A DNA stretch of 9,285 nt from an uncultured Oscillospiraceae bacterium (GCA_900555435.1 USLH01000093.1:1-9285), one strand, 5' to 3'. Positions 1-7,101 are shown, counted from the stretch's first letter. Translations and numbers: made by a program. Notes: generated by a model from the sequence alone, not told the origin.

Positions 1-2
1 GT

Positions 3-941
3 CAGGCCGTTGACTGGATCGTGCGCCACATTCCGCGCTTTGTGCAGTTGATTCCGCGCAAGCTGTTCTATTTCCTCTCGACGGATACGTATGGCGGCAC
101 GCCGTATCTGGGCGGCGGCACGGAGACGGACAACCTGCCGTATCTGCTGTCGCTCAGGGATATGCTGCTGGGGCGGGGCGAGCGCGGCTTTGCCTTCGGC
201 GACGCTTCCGAAAGCGACGCCCTCTGCGAACACTTAAAAAAGGATCTGGAGATCACTGTCGTTTCCATCAACTACCGCCGCTCTCCCAAGCATCCCTTCC
301 CGGCGGCATTGGAGGATGTCTTCGACGCCATCGCCTACTTCCACGACCACGCCTTCGTTTACGGCATCGATCCGGACCGCATGGCGGTCTTCGGCCACAG
401 CGCCGGCGGGAACCTGACGGCTGCGGTAAGCATCCTTGCAAACCGCACCAAAGCTTTCCCCTTAAAGGCGCAGCTGATGACCTACCCCTACCTGGATCTG
501 GCAGAAAGCCCCTTTGACAAGCCCAAGTATCCGGAAGCCCTGCCGGCGGCAGCACTTCTTTCCTTCAATGAAATGTACACCCGCCCGGATCAGCGGCGGG
601 AAACGCTGGTCTCCCCGGTCTTTGCACAGAAAGAGGACCTGATCGGTCTGCCTCCTGCCCTGATTCTGACGGCTGAATTTGACTCTCTGAACGCCGAAGG
701 GCGCCGGTATGCAGAGCTTCTCCGCAGCGCCGGTGTTTCTGTGGAAGAACATGAGATCACCGGAGCCATCCACGGATTTCTGGAGGATTATTTCAAACCC
801 GCCACCTCAAAAGTCCTCTCCTCCGACCCAGAACGGGAAGCACAGGTGGAGCTTCAGGTTCAGGACGCCCTGAACCATGTGGAGGAAATGCTGGTGCGCG
901 CCCTTCCTCTTCCCGAGGGATCCGTCTTCCCCACACTTTAA
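3..941 (+). CDS. HSL-type alpha/beta hydrolase (esterase/lipase), 5'-partial, N-terminus atypical
   Basis: Seen: the frame is open to the left edge; the first possible start is a GTG at 21, with no ribosome binding site before it, so the gene probably begins outside the window. Numbering from that GTG, residues 56-260 match the hormone-sensitive-lipase-like (alpha/beta hydrolase fold 3) family: the nucleophile elbow GHSAGG with Ser127, Asp221 in LTAEFDSL, His251 in GAIHGF, and the upstream SINYRRSPKHPFPAALED block. These enzymes hydrolyse carboxyl esters and are usually cytoplasmic. Odd: the oxyanion-hole HGGG expected just before FAFGDASESD is replaced by GERG, and residues 1-55 do not resemble the family's N-terminal strands. 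Codons also shift from NNG-rich (acg, ccg, ctg, tcg) to NNC-rich (gcc, ttc, gac, tcc) near position 183. I infer either a join of unrelated sequence at the window edge or a divergent, perhaps inactive, protein. Substrate unknown. The gene ends at a terminator shared with convergent typA. Confidence 0.8.
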   Translation, partial: QAVDWIVRHIPRFVQLIPRKLFYFLSTDTYGGTPYLGGGTETDNLPYLLSLRDMLLGRGERGFAFGDASESDALCEHLKKDLEITVVSINYRRSPKHPFPAALEDVFDAIAYFHDHAFVYGIDPDRMAVFGHSAGGNLTAAVSILANRTKAFPLKAQLMTYPYLDLAESPFDKPKYPEALPAAALLSFNEMYTRPDQRRETLVSPVFAQKEDLIGLPPALILTAEFDSLNAEGRRYAELLRSAGVSVEEHEITGAIHGFLEDYFKPATSKVLSSDPEREAQVELQVQDALNHVEEMLVRALPLPEGSVFPTL

Positions 942-993
942 AAGAAAACCACCCCTGTAAGGATCCTTTTCGATCCCTACAGGGGTGGTTTTT
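942..993. terminator. Bidirectional intrinsic terminator between hydrolase and typA
   Basis: Positions 945-959 pair perfectly with 978-992 (15 bp). After one A/C mismatch the stem continues with ggatc (961-965) against gatcc (972-976), leaving a 6-nt loop. The + strand has a T run at 989-993 and the - strand reads a T-rich tract from the A-rich bases at 942-948, so it can stop both converging genes. It starts right after the hydrolase stop codon and lies 13 nt from the typA stop codon. Confidence 0.93.
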
Positions 994-1005
994 ATGATCT
1001 GTGAA

Positions 1006-2832
1006 TCAGCCCTGCTGCGCCCGGCTCTTCGCCTTGGCCCGCAGCGCCTTATCTAAGATTGCCTTCCGGATCCGGAGGTTCTTCGGAGTCACCTCAATGA
1101 GCTCGTCCTCATCGATGTACTCGATGCACTGCTCCAGGCTCATTTCCTTCGGAGGAACCAGCCGCAGAGCGTCGTCGGAGCCGGCGGCACGGGTGTTGGT
1201 CATCTGCTTCTTCTTGCAGACGTTGACCACCAGATCCTCGCCCTTGGGAGACTGGCCGACGACCATGCCCTCATACACTTCGGTGCCTGCGCCGATGAAC
1301 AGCTGACCCCGCTCCTGAGCATTGTAAAGGCCGTAAGTCACGGCAGTGCCGGTCTCAAAAGCGACCAGAGAGCCTACGCTCCGGCGAGGAATCTCGCCCT
1401 TCATGGGCTGGTAGCACTCAAAGACGGAGGCCATGATGCCCTCGCCCTTAGTGTCGGTCAGGAACTCATTCTTGTAACCGAACAGCCCGCGGGAGGGGAT
1501 CAGGAACTCAAGCTTCATCCGGCTGCCCTGAGGCACCATGTGCTGCAGCTCGCCCTTGCGTGGGCCCATTTTTTCCATAACGGCGCCTACATACTCTTCC
1601 GGAACGTCTACGACCAGTCGCTCGATGGGCTCGCACTTGACGCCGTCGACCTCTTTCAGCAGCACCCGGGGGGTGGACACCTGGAACTCATAGCCTTCCC
1701 GGCGCATGGTCTCGATGAGGATGGACAGGTGCATCTCGCCCCGTCCTGCCACCAAAAAGCTGTCGGTGGAATCGGTATCGTGGACTTTCAGGGAAACGTC
1801 CTTCAAAAGCTCCTTGTAAAGCCGCTCCCGGATCTGACGGGAGGTGACGAACTTTCCTTCCCGTCCGGCGAAGGGGGAGTTGTTGACCGAGAAGGTCATT
1901 TCCACCGTAGGCTGGGAAATTTTGGAGAAGATAAGCGGCTCCTCGCTGCCCACGTCGCAGAGGGTCTCGCCGATGGTGGCCTGCTCGATGCCGGAAATGC
2001 AGACGATATCGCCTACCATTGCCGTTTCGCAGGGAACCCGCTTCAAGCCGTCGATCTCATAGAGAGAAACGACTTTTCCCTTATAATGGGTCTCGGGATT
2101 GTGGTAGACGCAAACGGAGACTTCCTGACCCTGATGGACCGTTCCCCGGCTGATACGGCCGATCACGATGCGGCCGACGTATTCGTTGTAATCGATGGCA
2201 GAGACCATCATCTGGAAGGGGCCGTCGGGATCTCCTTCCGGCGGGTCGATGTGCTCCAGAATCTTATCAAACAGCGGCCGCAGATCGGTGCCCTTCACCT
2301 CTGGTGCGAAGGAAGCGGTGCCGTCCCGCCCGGAACAGAAGACCACCGGGCTGTCCAGCTGTTCGTCGCTGGCGTTCAGATCCATCAGAAGCTCCAGAAC
2401 CTCCTCCTGGACTTCGTAAAGCCGGGCGTCGGGGCGGTCGATCTTGTTGACCACTACGATGATCTTGTGACCCAGCTCCATGGCCTTCTGCAGCACGAAA
2501 CGGGTCTGGGGCATGGGACCCTCAAAAGCATCTACCAGCAGCAGGATGCCGTCCACCATCTTGAGCACCCGCTCCACTTCGCCGCCGAAATCGGCGTGGC
2601 CGGGGGTGTCGATGATGTTGATCTTCACGCCGTTATAGGTGCAGGACGTGTTCTTTGCAAGGATGGTAATGCCCCGCTCCCGCTCCAGATCGTTGGAGTC
2701 CATGACACGGTCCTCAACGACCTGATTCTGCCGGAAAGCGCCGCCCTGCTTGAGCATCTCGTCTACCAGCGTGGTTTTGCCATGGTCAACGTGGGCGACG
2801 ATGGCGATGTTTCTCAAATCTTCACGAATCAA
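1006..2832 (-). CDS. typA: TypA/BipA ribosome-associated translational GTPase
   Basis: A 608-residue protein, the usual length for TypA/BipA, a GTPase of the EF-G family that binds the 70S ribosome and supports ribosome assembly and growth under stress. Seen: G1 AHVDHGKT (13-20), G2 in the RERGIT segment (51-56), G3 DTPGH (75-79), G4 NKID (129-132) and G5 around SGRD (167-170), followed by the beta-barrel and EF-G-like domains. The C-terminal block with DEDELIEVTPKNLRIRK is the BipA hallmark and separates it from EF-G, LepA and TetM-type proteins. The start is TTG (2830-2832) with GGAGGG six bases upstream; no in-frame ATG or GTG lies close to that site. It is last in the murA-walJ-rlmH-typA series, 25 nt after rlmH, and ends at the bidirectional terminator, so it is probably co-transcribed with rlmH. 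Confidence 0.97.
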   Translation of the reverse strand: MIREDLRNIAIVAHVDHGKTTLVDEMLKQGGAFRQNQVVEDRVMDSNDLERERGITILAKNTSCTYNGVKINIIDTPGHADFGGEVERVLKMVDGILLLVDAFEGPMPQTRFVLQKAMELGHKIIVVVNKIDRPDARLYEVQEEVLELLMDLNASDEQLDSPVVFCSGRDGTASFAPEVKGTDLRPLFDKILEHIDPPEGDPDGPFQMMVSAIDYNEYVGRIVIGRISRGTVHQGQEVSVCVYHNPETHYKGKVVSLYEIDGLKRVPCETAMVGDIVCISGIEQATIGETLCDVGSEEPLIFSKISQPTVEMTFSVNNSPFAGREGKFVTSRQIRERLYKELLKDVSLKVHDTDSTDSFLVAGRGEMHLSILIETMRREGYEFQVSTPRVLLKEVDGVKCEPIERLVVDVPEEYVGAVMEKMGPRKGELQHMVPQGSRMKLEFLIPSRGLFGYKNEFLTDTKGEGIMASVFECYQPMKGEIPRRSVGSLVAFETGTAVTYGLYNAQERGQLFIGAGTEVYEGMVVGQSPKGEDLVVNVCKKKQMTNTRAAGSDDALRLVPPKEMSLEQCIEYIDEDELIEVTPKNLRIRKAILDKALRAKAKSRAQQG

Positions 2833-2838
2833 AAGTAA

Positions 2839-2844
2839 CCCTCC
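2839..2844 (-). promoter_or_regulatory. Ribosome binding site of typA (TTG start)
   Basis: Read on the - strand this is GGAGGG, six bases before TTG at 2830-2832. The spacing fixes the TTG as the start of typA. Confidence 0.85.
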
Positions 2845-2857
2845 AAAAATTCAGTCG

Positions 2858-3340
2858 TTATTTGTGATATTTTCCTCCGGACGCAATGGAAAACGCCCGG
2901 TAAATCTGTTCGAACAGCATGACCCTCGCCAGCTGATGGGGGAAGGTCATCTTCGACATGGAAAGCCGCAGCTTCCCCGCCGCCTTGACGGCGTCGGACA
3001 GTCCGTAGGAGCCGCCGATGATAAAGCAGACCTGACTGATCCCCCGCACGCCGGCGGAGGAAAGCTCCTCCGAAAGCTCTTCGGAGGAAAGTTGTTTCCC
3101 TTCGATGCACATGGGAATCACCAAGGCGTCTCTCGGGATCTTTGCAAGGATCTCCTCCCCTTCCCGGCGGATGCAGACGGTGATCTCCGACTCCGATGGG
3201 TCGTTTTGGAGCTTATATTCCGGAAGCTCCAAAAGCTCCAGCTTACAGAAAGCACCCAGCCGTTTCTGATACTCTTTGCAGGCGTCGGACAGGTATTTTT
3301 CCTTTAACTTTCCGATACAGATCAGCCGAACCGTCATCAT
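2858..3340 (-). CDS. rlmH: 23S rRNA (pseudouridine1915-N3)-methyltransferase RlmH
   Basis: A 160-residue SPOUT-class methyltransferase, the normal size of the family. RlmH uses S-adenosylmethionine to methylate N3 of pseudouridine 1915 in helix 69 of 23S rRNA on assembled 70S ribosomes. Seen: the N-terminal strand VRLICIGKLKEKYL, the SAM-binding knot loop FIIGGSYGLSD (about 106-116), LSMSKMTFPHQLAR (126-139), and the C-terminal YRAFSIASGGKYHK ending that is diagnostic of RlmH. The first ATG (3338-3340) overlaps the stop codon of the upstream hydrolase as ATGA, and AGGAGG at 3352-3357 sits 11 nt before it. A second ATG follows immediately (3335-3337) but is further from that site. The overlap suggests translational coupling, and typA follows after 25 nt. 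Confidence 0.97.
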   Translation of the reverse strand: MMTVRLICIGKLKEKYLSDACKEYQKRLGAFCKLELLELPEYKLQNDPSESEITVCIRREGEEILAKIPRDALVIPMCIEGKQLSSEELSEELSSAGVRGISQVCFIIGGSYGLSDAVKAAGKLRLSMSKMTFPHQLARVMLFEQIYRAFSIASGGKYHK

Positions 3341-4125
3341 CGGATCTCAAACCTCCTGCCCTCAGTCACGCAAGGAAGCACGTCCGCCGTGTAGTCCCGA
3401 CCGGCTTCCATGCTCTTTTCCGCCAGATACGCACGGGTATGCCCCAATGCGATCTCGGGACGGTTGTTCTCTTTGCTCAGGTGCCCCAGCACGAACTGGG
3501 TCGCCCCGCCGCAGATCAGCTGCTCCAAAGTCTGGGCGCACTGGTCGTTGGAGAGATGGCCGTTCCGGGAGCGGATCCGCTGCTTTAAAAAGGGCGGATA
3601 GCTGCCGTTTAGGAGCATCTTTCGGTCATAATTGGACTCCATCAGCACGAAATCGCAGCCGTAAAGCCCTCGCATGACCTCCTCGCTGGGGTAGCCCAGA
3701 TCTGTACAGATCCCCACGGAGCGGCCGTTTTCTGTATCCACATGGAAGCCGGTGCTTTCCGCACTGTCGTGAGGCGTCGGAAAGGGCGTTACCAGATACC
3801 CTGCCGCCTCCACCGGGCCGTCTAAAATATGTACCTCTTGCCCTCGCTTGAAAAATCCCTTTTCCATTAAAGTGCCGATGGTCCCTCGGGAACCGTATAC
3901 CGGGATCCCGTACCGTGCAGAGATCAGATCCAGCCCGGAAACGTGGTCGGTGTGCTCGTGGGTGACGAAGATCGCCTTCACGGCTTCCGGCGGCACTCCT
4001 GCCAGAGCCATAGCTCGCTGAAAGCTGCGGATACCCAGGCCTGCGTCAAACAAAAGCCCGTTGGTCAGGGAACCGAGATAGCTGGAATTCCCGTCGCTGG
4101 AGCTGCAAAGGCTGTAGAAAAACAC
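3337..4125 (-). CDS. walJ: MBL-fold metallo-hydrolase of the YycJ/WalJ type
   Basis: A 262-residue metallo-beta-lactamase-fold protein without signal peptide. Seen: the SLCSSSDGNSSYLG opening typical of YycJ/WalJ, the metal-binding motif THEHTDH (55-61, HxHxDH), His119 in PTPHDSAES, Asp142 in CTDLG, the LMESNYD motif (161-167) and His215 in LGHLSKENN. Together these supply a full dinuclear metal site. WalJ relatives in Bacillota are normally encoded with the WalRK two-component system and are linked to wall metabolism and DNA replication/repair coordination; their substrate is not settled, with nuclease activity proposed. Here no walRK genes are present; instead it lies between murA and rlmH. 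The start is GTG (4123-4125) with AAGGGGGG at 4133-4140, seven bases upstream. It is translationally coupled to rlmH and lies 98 nt after murA. The family is clear; assignment as the true walJ orthologue is an inference. Confidence 0.88.
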   Translation of the reverse strand: MFFYSLCSSSDGNSSYLGSLTNGLLFDAGLGIRSFQRAMALAGVPPEAVKAIFVTHEHTDHVSGLDLISARYGIPVYGSRGTIGTLMEKGFFKRGQEVHILDGPVEAAGYLVTPFPTPHDSAESTGFHVDTENGRSVGICTDLGYPSEEVMRGLYGCDFVLMESNYDRKMLLNGSYPPFLKQRIRSRNGHLSNDQCAQTLEQLICGGATQFVLGHLSKENNRPEIALGHTRAYLAEKSMEAGRDYTADVLPCVTEGRRFEIR

Positions 4126-4132
4126 ACTCGAT

Positions 4133-4140
4133 CCCCCCTT
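4133..4140 (-). promoter_or_regulatory. Ribosome binding site of the walJ-like gene (GTG start)
   Basis: Reads AAGGGGGG on the - strand, seven bases before GTG at 4123-4125. It supports a GTG start for the MBL-fold protein. Confidence 0.75.
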
Positions 4141-4162
4141 TCTCTAAACACGGCAAAAGGCC

Positions 4163-4197
4163 GCTGCGGTCAAGGATTCACCCTGCACCGCCGCAGC
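4163..4197 (-). other. Inverted repeat in the murA-walJ gap (possible hairpin)
   Basis: gctgcgg (4163-4169) is complementary to ccgcagc (4191-4197) with a 21-base loop, in the 98-bp gap between murA and the MBL-fold gene. On the - strand it is followed by a small CGGC/GCCG hairpin but not by a T run, so it does not look like a full terminator. It might be a weak attenuator or an mRNA-processing structure, or chance in GC-rich sequence. Confidence 0.3.
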
Positions 4198-4223
4198 AGC
4201 CCGATCCAAACTCTTTTTCTGGG

Positions 4224-5507
4224 TCACAGTGCCTGGGCCATGTACCCTTCCGGAGTGGCGATCTTGCGGATGTCCGCTCCTAAAGACCGGAGCTTCTTTT
4301 CCAGATCCTCATAGCCCCGCTCCACATGATAGATGTCCTCTACCTCCGTGGTACCCACAGCAGCAAGACCTGCGATCACCAGTGCCACGCCGGCACGAAG
4401 ATCCGTAGCCCGAACCGGCGCACCCATTAAGCGCCCGGTTCCTTCGATGACCGCCACCCGGCCGTCCACCGAAATATCTGCGCCCATCCGGCGCAGCTGG
4501 TCCACATATTTGAACCGATTGTCGAAAATACTCTCGGTGACGATGCTTGTCCCTTCCGCCAGCGTCAGGAGCGTAGTAATCTGGGGCTGCATATCCGTGG
4601 GAAAGCCGGGATGCGGCAGCGTCTTCACATTGGTCTTCGTCAGCCGCCCCGTGCCGATCACCCGGACGGAGTCGTCGTATTCCTCCACCCGCACGCCTAT
4701 CTTCTGGAGCTTGGCGGTGATGGATTCCAGATGCTTCGGGATTACGTTCTTTATCAGAACATTTCCATTGGTCGCCGCAGCCGCCACCATATACGTTCCC
4801 GCCTCGATCTGATCAGGAATGATGGAATACTGGGTGCCATGGAGGGATTTTACGCCCTTGATCTTGATGACGTCGGTGCCTGCGCCCATAATATCGGCGC
4901 CCATGGAGTTTAAGAAGTTGGCAAGATCCACGATGTGAGGCTCTTTTGCGGCGTTTTCGATCACCGTAAGCCCGTCGGCCTTTACCGCCGCCAGCATGAC
5001 GTTGATGGTGGCACCTACCGTGACCATGTCAAAATAAATGTGTGCGCCGACCAGCTTGTCCGCCTGAGCATGGATCATTCCATGATCCACCGAGCATTCC
5101 GCCCCCAAGGAGCTGAAGCCTTTCAGATGCTGATCAACCGGACGTGCGCCCAGATCGCAGCCGCCGGGCATGGAGACCCTTGCCTTCCCCACTTTTCCCA
5201 GCAAGGAGCCGAGGAAGTAGTAAGAAGCCCGCATATTTTTCGCCAGATCGTACTCAACACAAGGGGTGTGAACCCGTCTGGGATCGATGCGGAGGGTGGA
5301 TTTATTGAGCATAGTGACCTCTGCTCCCATGGAAAGCAGGATCTTTATGGTAATATCAATATCGCTGATATTGGGAACGTTCTCTATAATACACGGTTCG
5401 TCGGAAAGAATGACAGCAGGGAGTATGGCAACTGCGGCGTTTTTCGCACCGCTGATGGAAACTTCGCCCTGAAGTTTGTTGCCGCCCCTGATAATATACT
5501 TTTCCAA
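4224..5507 (-). CDS. murA: UDP-N-acetylglucosamine 1-carboxyvinyltransferase (MurA)
   Basis: A 427-residue cytoplasmic enzyme of normal length for MurA. It transfers enolpyruvate from phosphoenolpyruvate to UDP-GlcNAc, the first committed step of peptidoglycan synthesis. Seen: GGNKLQGEVSISGAKNAA with the Lys22-Asn23 pair, Arg93 in AKNMRAS, the catalytic loop PGGCDLGARPVDQHL with Cys117, and Asp305 in GFPTDMQPQ, which together give the full EPSP-synthase-like active site. Cys117 is the residue alkylated by fosfomycin, so no target-based resistance change is seen at this residue. The start is TTG (5505-5507) with AAGGGG at 5515-5520, seven bases upstream; an ATG at 5524-5526 is out of frame. 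Many Bacillota carry two paralogues (murA and murZ/murAB); which one this is cannot be told from one copy. It is first in the - strand block and has its own promoter at 5540-5548. Confidence 0.97.
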   Translation of the reverse strand: MEKYIIRGGNKLQGEVSISGAKNAAVAILPAVILSDEPCIIENVPNISDIDITIKILLSMGAEVTMLNKSTLRIDPRRVHTPCVEYDLAKNMRASYYFLGSLLGKVGKARVSMPGGCDLGARPVDQHLKGFSSLGAECSVDHGMIHAQADKLVGAHIYFDMVTVGATINVMLAAVKADGLTVIENAAKEPHIVDLANFLNSMGADIMGAGTDVIKIKGVKSLHGTQYSIIPDQIEAGTYMVAAAATNGNVLIKNVIPKHLESITAKLQKIGVRVEEYDDSVRVIGTGRLTKTNVKTLPHPGFPTDMQPQITTLLTLAEGTSIVTESIFDNRFKYVDQLRRMGADISVDGRVAVIEGTGRLMGAPVRATDLRAGVALVIAGLAAVGTTEVEDIYHVERGYEDLEKKLRSLGADIRKIATPEGYMAQAL

Positions 5508-5514
5508 AGCGACA

Positions 5515-5520
5515 CCCCTT
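5515..5520 (-). promoter_or_regulatory. Ribosome binding site of murA (TTG start)
   Basis: Reads AAGGGG on the - strand, seven bases before TTG at 5505-5507. It decides the TTG start, since no in-frame ATG lies nearby. Confidence 0.75.
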
Positions 5521-5539
5521 TTTCATTTTTAACGTTTCT

Positions 5540-5548
5540 AGTATATCA
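5540..5548 (-). promoter_or_regulatory. Extended -10 promoter of murA
   Basis: The - strand reads TGATATACT: a TATACT -10 box preceded by the TGN extension. No good -35 hexamer lies 17 bp upstream, which fits an extended -10 sigma-A promoter. The predicted transcript starts near 5533, leaving a leader of roughly 26 nt before the TTG start. Confidence 0.65.
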
Positions 5549-5615
5549 CAAAAGGTTCAAAAATAAAAGAGTTTCGCACTTTTTATTTTCAAAAAATATT
5601 CCGCTGGAAGCGTTT

Positions 5616-5660
5616 AAAAAACCGGCAGGAAACGCAGGTTTTCCATGCGTTACCGACCGG
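5616..5660 (-). terminator. Intrinsic terminator of the transglutaminase-like gene
   Basis: On the - strand, 5646-5660 pairs with 5622-5636 (12 Watson-Crick pairs of 15 plus one G-U), capped by GG-AAAA-CC, and is followed by six T (5616-5621). It lies 47 nt downstream of the stop codon at 5708-5710 and separates this gene from the murA promoter. Confidence 0.8.
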
Positions 5661-5707
5661 AAATTTCGGGAAACGCCTGATTCTCGGATTTTGAAGAAAA
5701 AATCCCC

Positions 5708-7072
5708 TTAAACGCCCGGTTCTCTTGCCGCAGCGCCCTGCCCGTTGAGGCGGATGCCGTCCACTGTGGTGTTAGCCGCCATAGAACCGTCGCCATTCAA
5801 ATAGTACCAGTTTCCGTTTACCTTCCACCAACCGATGGCCATAGCGCCGCTGGGGGACAAATAGTACCATTTATTCCCCACTTTTTTCCATCCGATAGCC
5901 ATAGCTCCATCGCTGTTTAAGTAATACCATTTTCCATTGACCTGCCGCCAGCCGGTAGCCATGGCCCCGCTGCCGGACAAGTAGTACCACTTTTCGTTTA
6001 CCTTCTGCCAGCCGGTGGCCATAGCGCCGCTTCCGGTGAGATAATACCACTTGCCGTCCACTTTCTGCCAGCCGGTCTTCATGATACAGTTGTCCGGATC
6101 CAGATAGTACCACTTTCCGCCGATCTGCCCCCAACCGTAACAGGTGAAGCCCTCCAGCACATAGTACCAGGATCCGTTTTCCTTGAACCAGCCGGTAAAA
6201 TCGTAGCAGGTTTCCAGATATTTCCCGGCGTCGGAAAACTCCGCCAGCTGATAGTCGTAGATCGTCCGCCCCGAAACCGGGACGCCCCGCCGGTAGGCAT
6301 AAAGGAAGCGGTCGTAATAGTCCGGTACCAATCCCGTCAGCAGATTCCCTTCTTCATCGTACCGCAGCCAGTTTCCACCCGCATAGCGGAAACCGCCGTT
6401 GTCGTTGATCCGATAAGCGCTTCGATGCCCCACGGCGAACCGCTGGGCGTTAAGGGCGTAGTAATCCGTCCCGGAAACGCCCAGCTGAAAGTTTCCCTGA
6501 TGCCGGCTGTTTCCGGAATCCCAGGTAGGGTCGCAATAGACCCACTCCCCGTCCAGCCAGACGGCATTCCAAGCGTGGTCGATGTCGTTATACTCTTCTT
6601 CTGTCCAAAGCCCGGAGGTGCTGGCCCCGTGAAACGTCACACAGGGAACACCCACACTGTTCAAAAGCTCCGCAAATAAAGTGGCATACCCCTCGCAGAC
6701 CGAATAGTGATTGGTCAGCACAGAGTAAGGATCCGCCCCGGAAAGCTCTCCGGAATTGACCCCGTCCCAGTCGTAATAGACGTTCTCCGTCACCCATTCG
6801 TAGATCCGCAGCGCCTTCTCCTCATCGCTTTTGCAGCCCCGGGTGATCCCCTGAGCCGTCACAATCAGGATCTGCCGCTTCACCGGATCCGGCGTGATCA
6901 GATAAACATAATCGAGAGGATCCTTCTGATCCAGCAGGATCAACTGCTGCCGATCGTCATCCCGGACCTTCTTTGCCCAGTCCGTCGCCGCCGCGCTGAC
7001 CTGAAAGGGAGCGCTGACCGCAAGGATCACCGCAGCTGCCGCAGCCGCCGCCGTCTGCACCCAATGTTTCAT
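5708..7072 (-). CDS. Secreted transglutaminase-like protein with C-terminal cell-wall-binding repeats
   Basis: A 454-residue exported protein. Seen: a signal peptide with basic start (MKHW), an Ala-rich hydrophobic core and a likely cleavage after VSA (residue 27); then a transglutaminase-like core (about 65-190) with Cys126 in HYSVCEGYA, His166 in DIDHAWNAVW and Asp181 in CDPTWDSG, the complete Cys-His-Asp triad of the family. Residues 225-290 hold degenerate repeat-like sequence. From about 293 to 432 there are seven 20-residue repeats of the GWxxVxGKWYYLxxxGAMAT type (choline-binding/glucan-binding CW repeats), which tether proteins to teichoic acids or polysaccharides. Inference: it sits on the cell surface and acts as a protease-like or crosslinking enzyme on peptides or wall; the substrate is unknown. 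The ATG start (7070-7072) has a GGAGG site just upstream. It has its own promoter (7102-7130) and terminator (5616-5660), so it appears monocistronic. The regulator upstream ends 89 bp away on the same strand with no clear terminator, so some read-through is possible. Confidence 0.9.
   Translation of the reverse strand: MKHWVQTAAAAAAAVILAVSAPFQVSAAATDWAKKVRDDDRQQLILLDQKDPLDYVYLITPDPVKRQILIVTAQGITRGCKSDEEKALRIYEWVTENVYYDWDGVNSGELSGADPYSVLTNHYSVCEGYATLFAELLNSVGVPCVTFHGASTSGLWTEEEYNDIDHAWNAVWLDGEWVYCDPTWDSGNSRHQGNFQLGVSGTDYYALNAQRFAVGHRSAYRINDNGGFRYAGGNWLRYDEEGNLLTGLVPDYYDRFLYAYRRGVPVSGRTIYDYQLAEFSDAGKYLETCYDFTGWFKENGSWYYVLEGFTCYGWGQIGGKWYYLDPDNCIMKTGWQKVDGKWYYLTGSGAMATGWQKVNEKWYYLSGSGAMATGWRQVNGKWYYLNSDGAMAIGWKKVGNKWYYLSPSGAMAIGWWKVNGNWYYLNGDGSMAANTTVDGIRLNGQGAAAREPGV
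5777..6196 (-). repeat. Tandem 60-bp coding repeats (cell-wall-binding motif)
   Basis: Seven consecutive 20-codon units inside the transglutaminase-like gene encode residues about 293-432. The central units share GW, KWYYL and GAMA(T/I) at fixed spacing; the first two (with GSWYYVLEGF and GKWYYLDPDN) are more diverged. The near-identical inner units suggest recent duplication or homogenisation, and copy number may vary between strains. Confidence 0.88.
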
Positions 7073-7101
7073 CTGCTCCCTCCTTCCGGATCTTCTCCTT
7101 C

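Noticed and set aside
1540..2838. Long + strand open frame (432 codons) opposite typA
   Set aside because: It lies fully antisense to the well-conserved typA gene, has no ribosome binding site, and its composition mirrors typA codon bias (His-, Leu- and Asp-rich). It is a shadow frame.
4138..4176. Possible promoter for the walJ-like gene (TTGACC with a box 17 bp downstream)
   Set aside because: The would-be -10 box TGTTTA matches the consensus poorly, so the -35-like hexamer is probably chance.
4935..5711. + strand open frame (258 codons) opposite murA, extending into the intergenic region
   Set aside because: Antisense to murA; its tail covers the murA promoter and an intrinsic terminator, and the product resembles no family.
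5777..6196. CRISPR-like array suggested by regular 60-bp repeats
   Set aside because: The repeats are in frame, have no unique spacers, and encode a known wall-binding protein motif.
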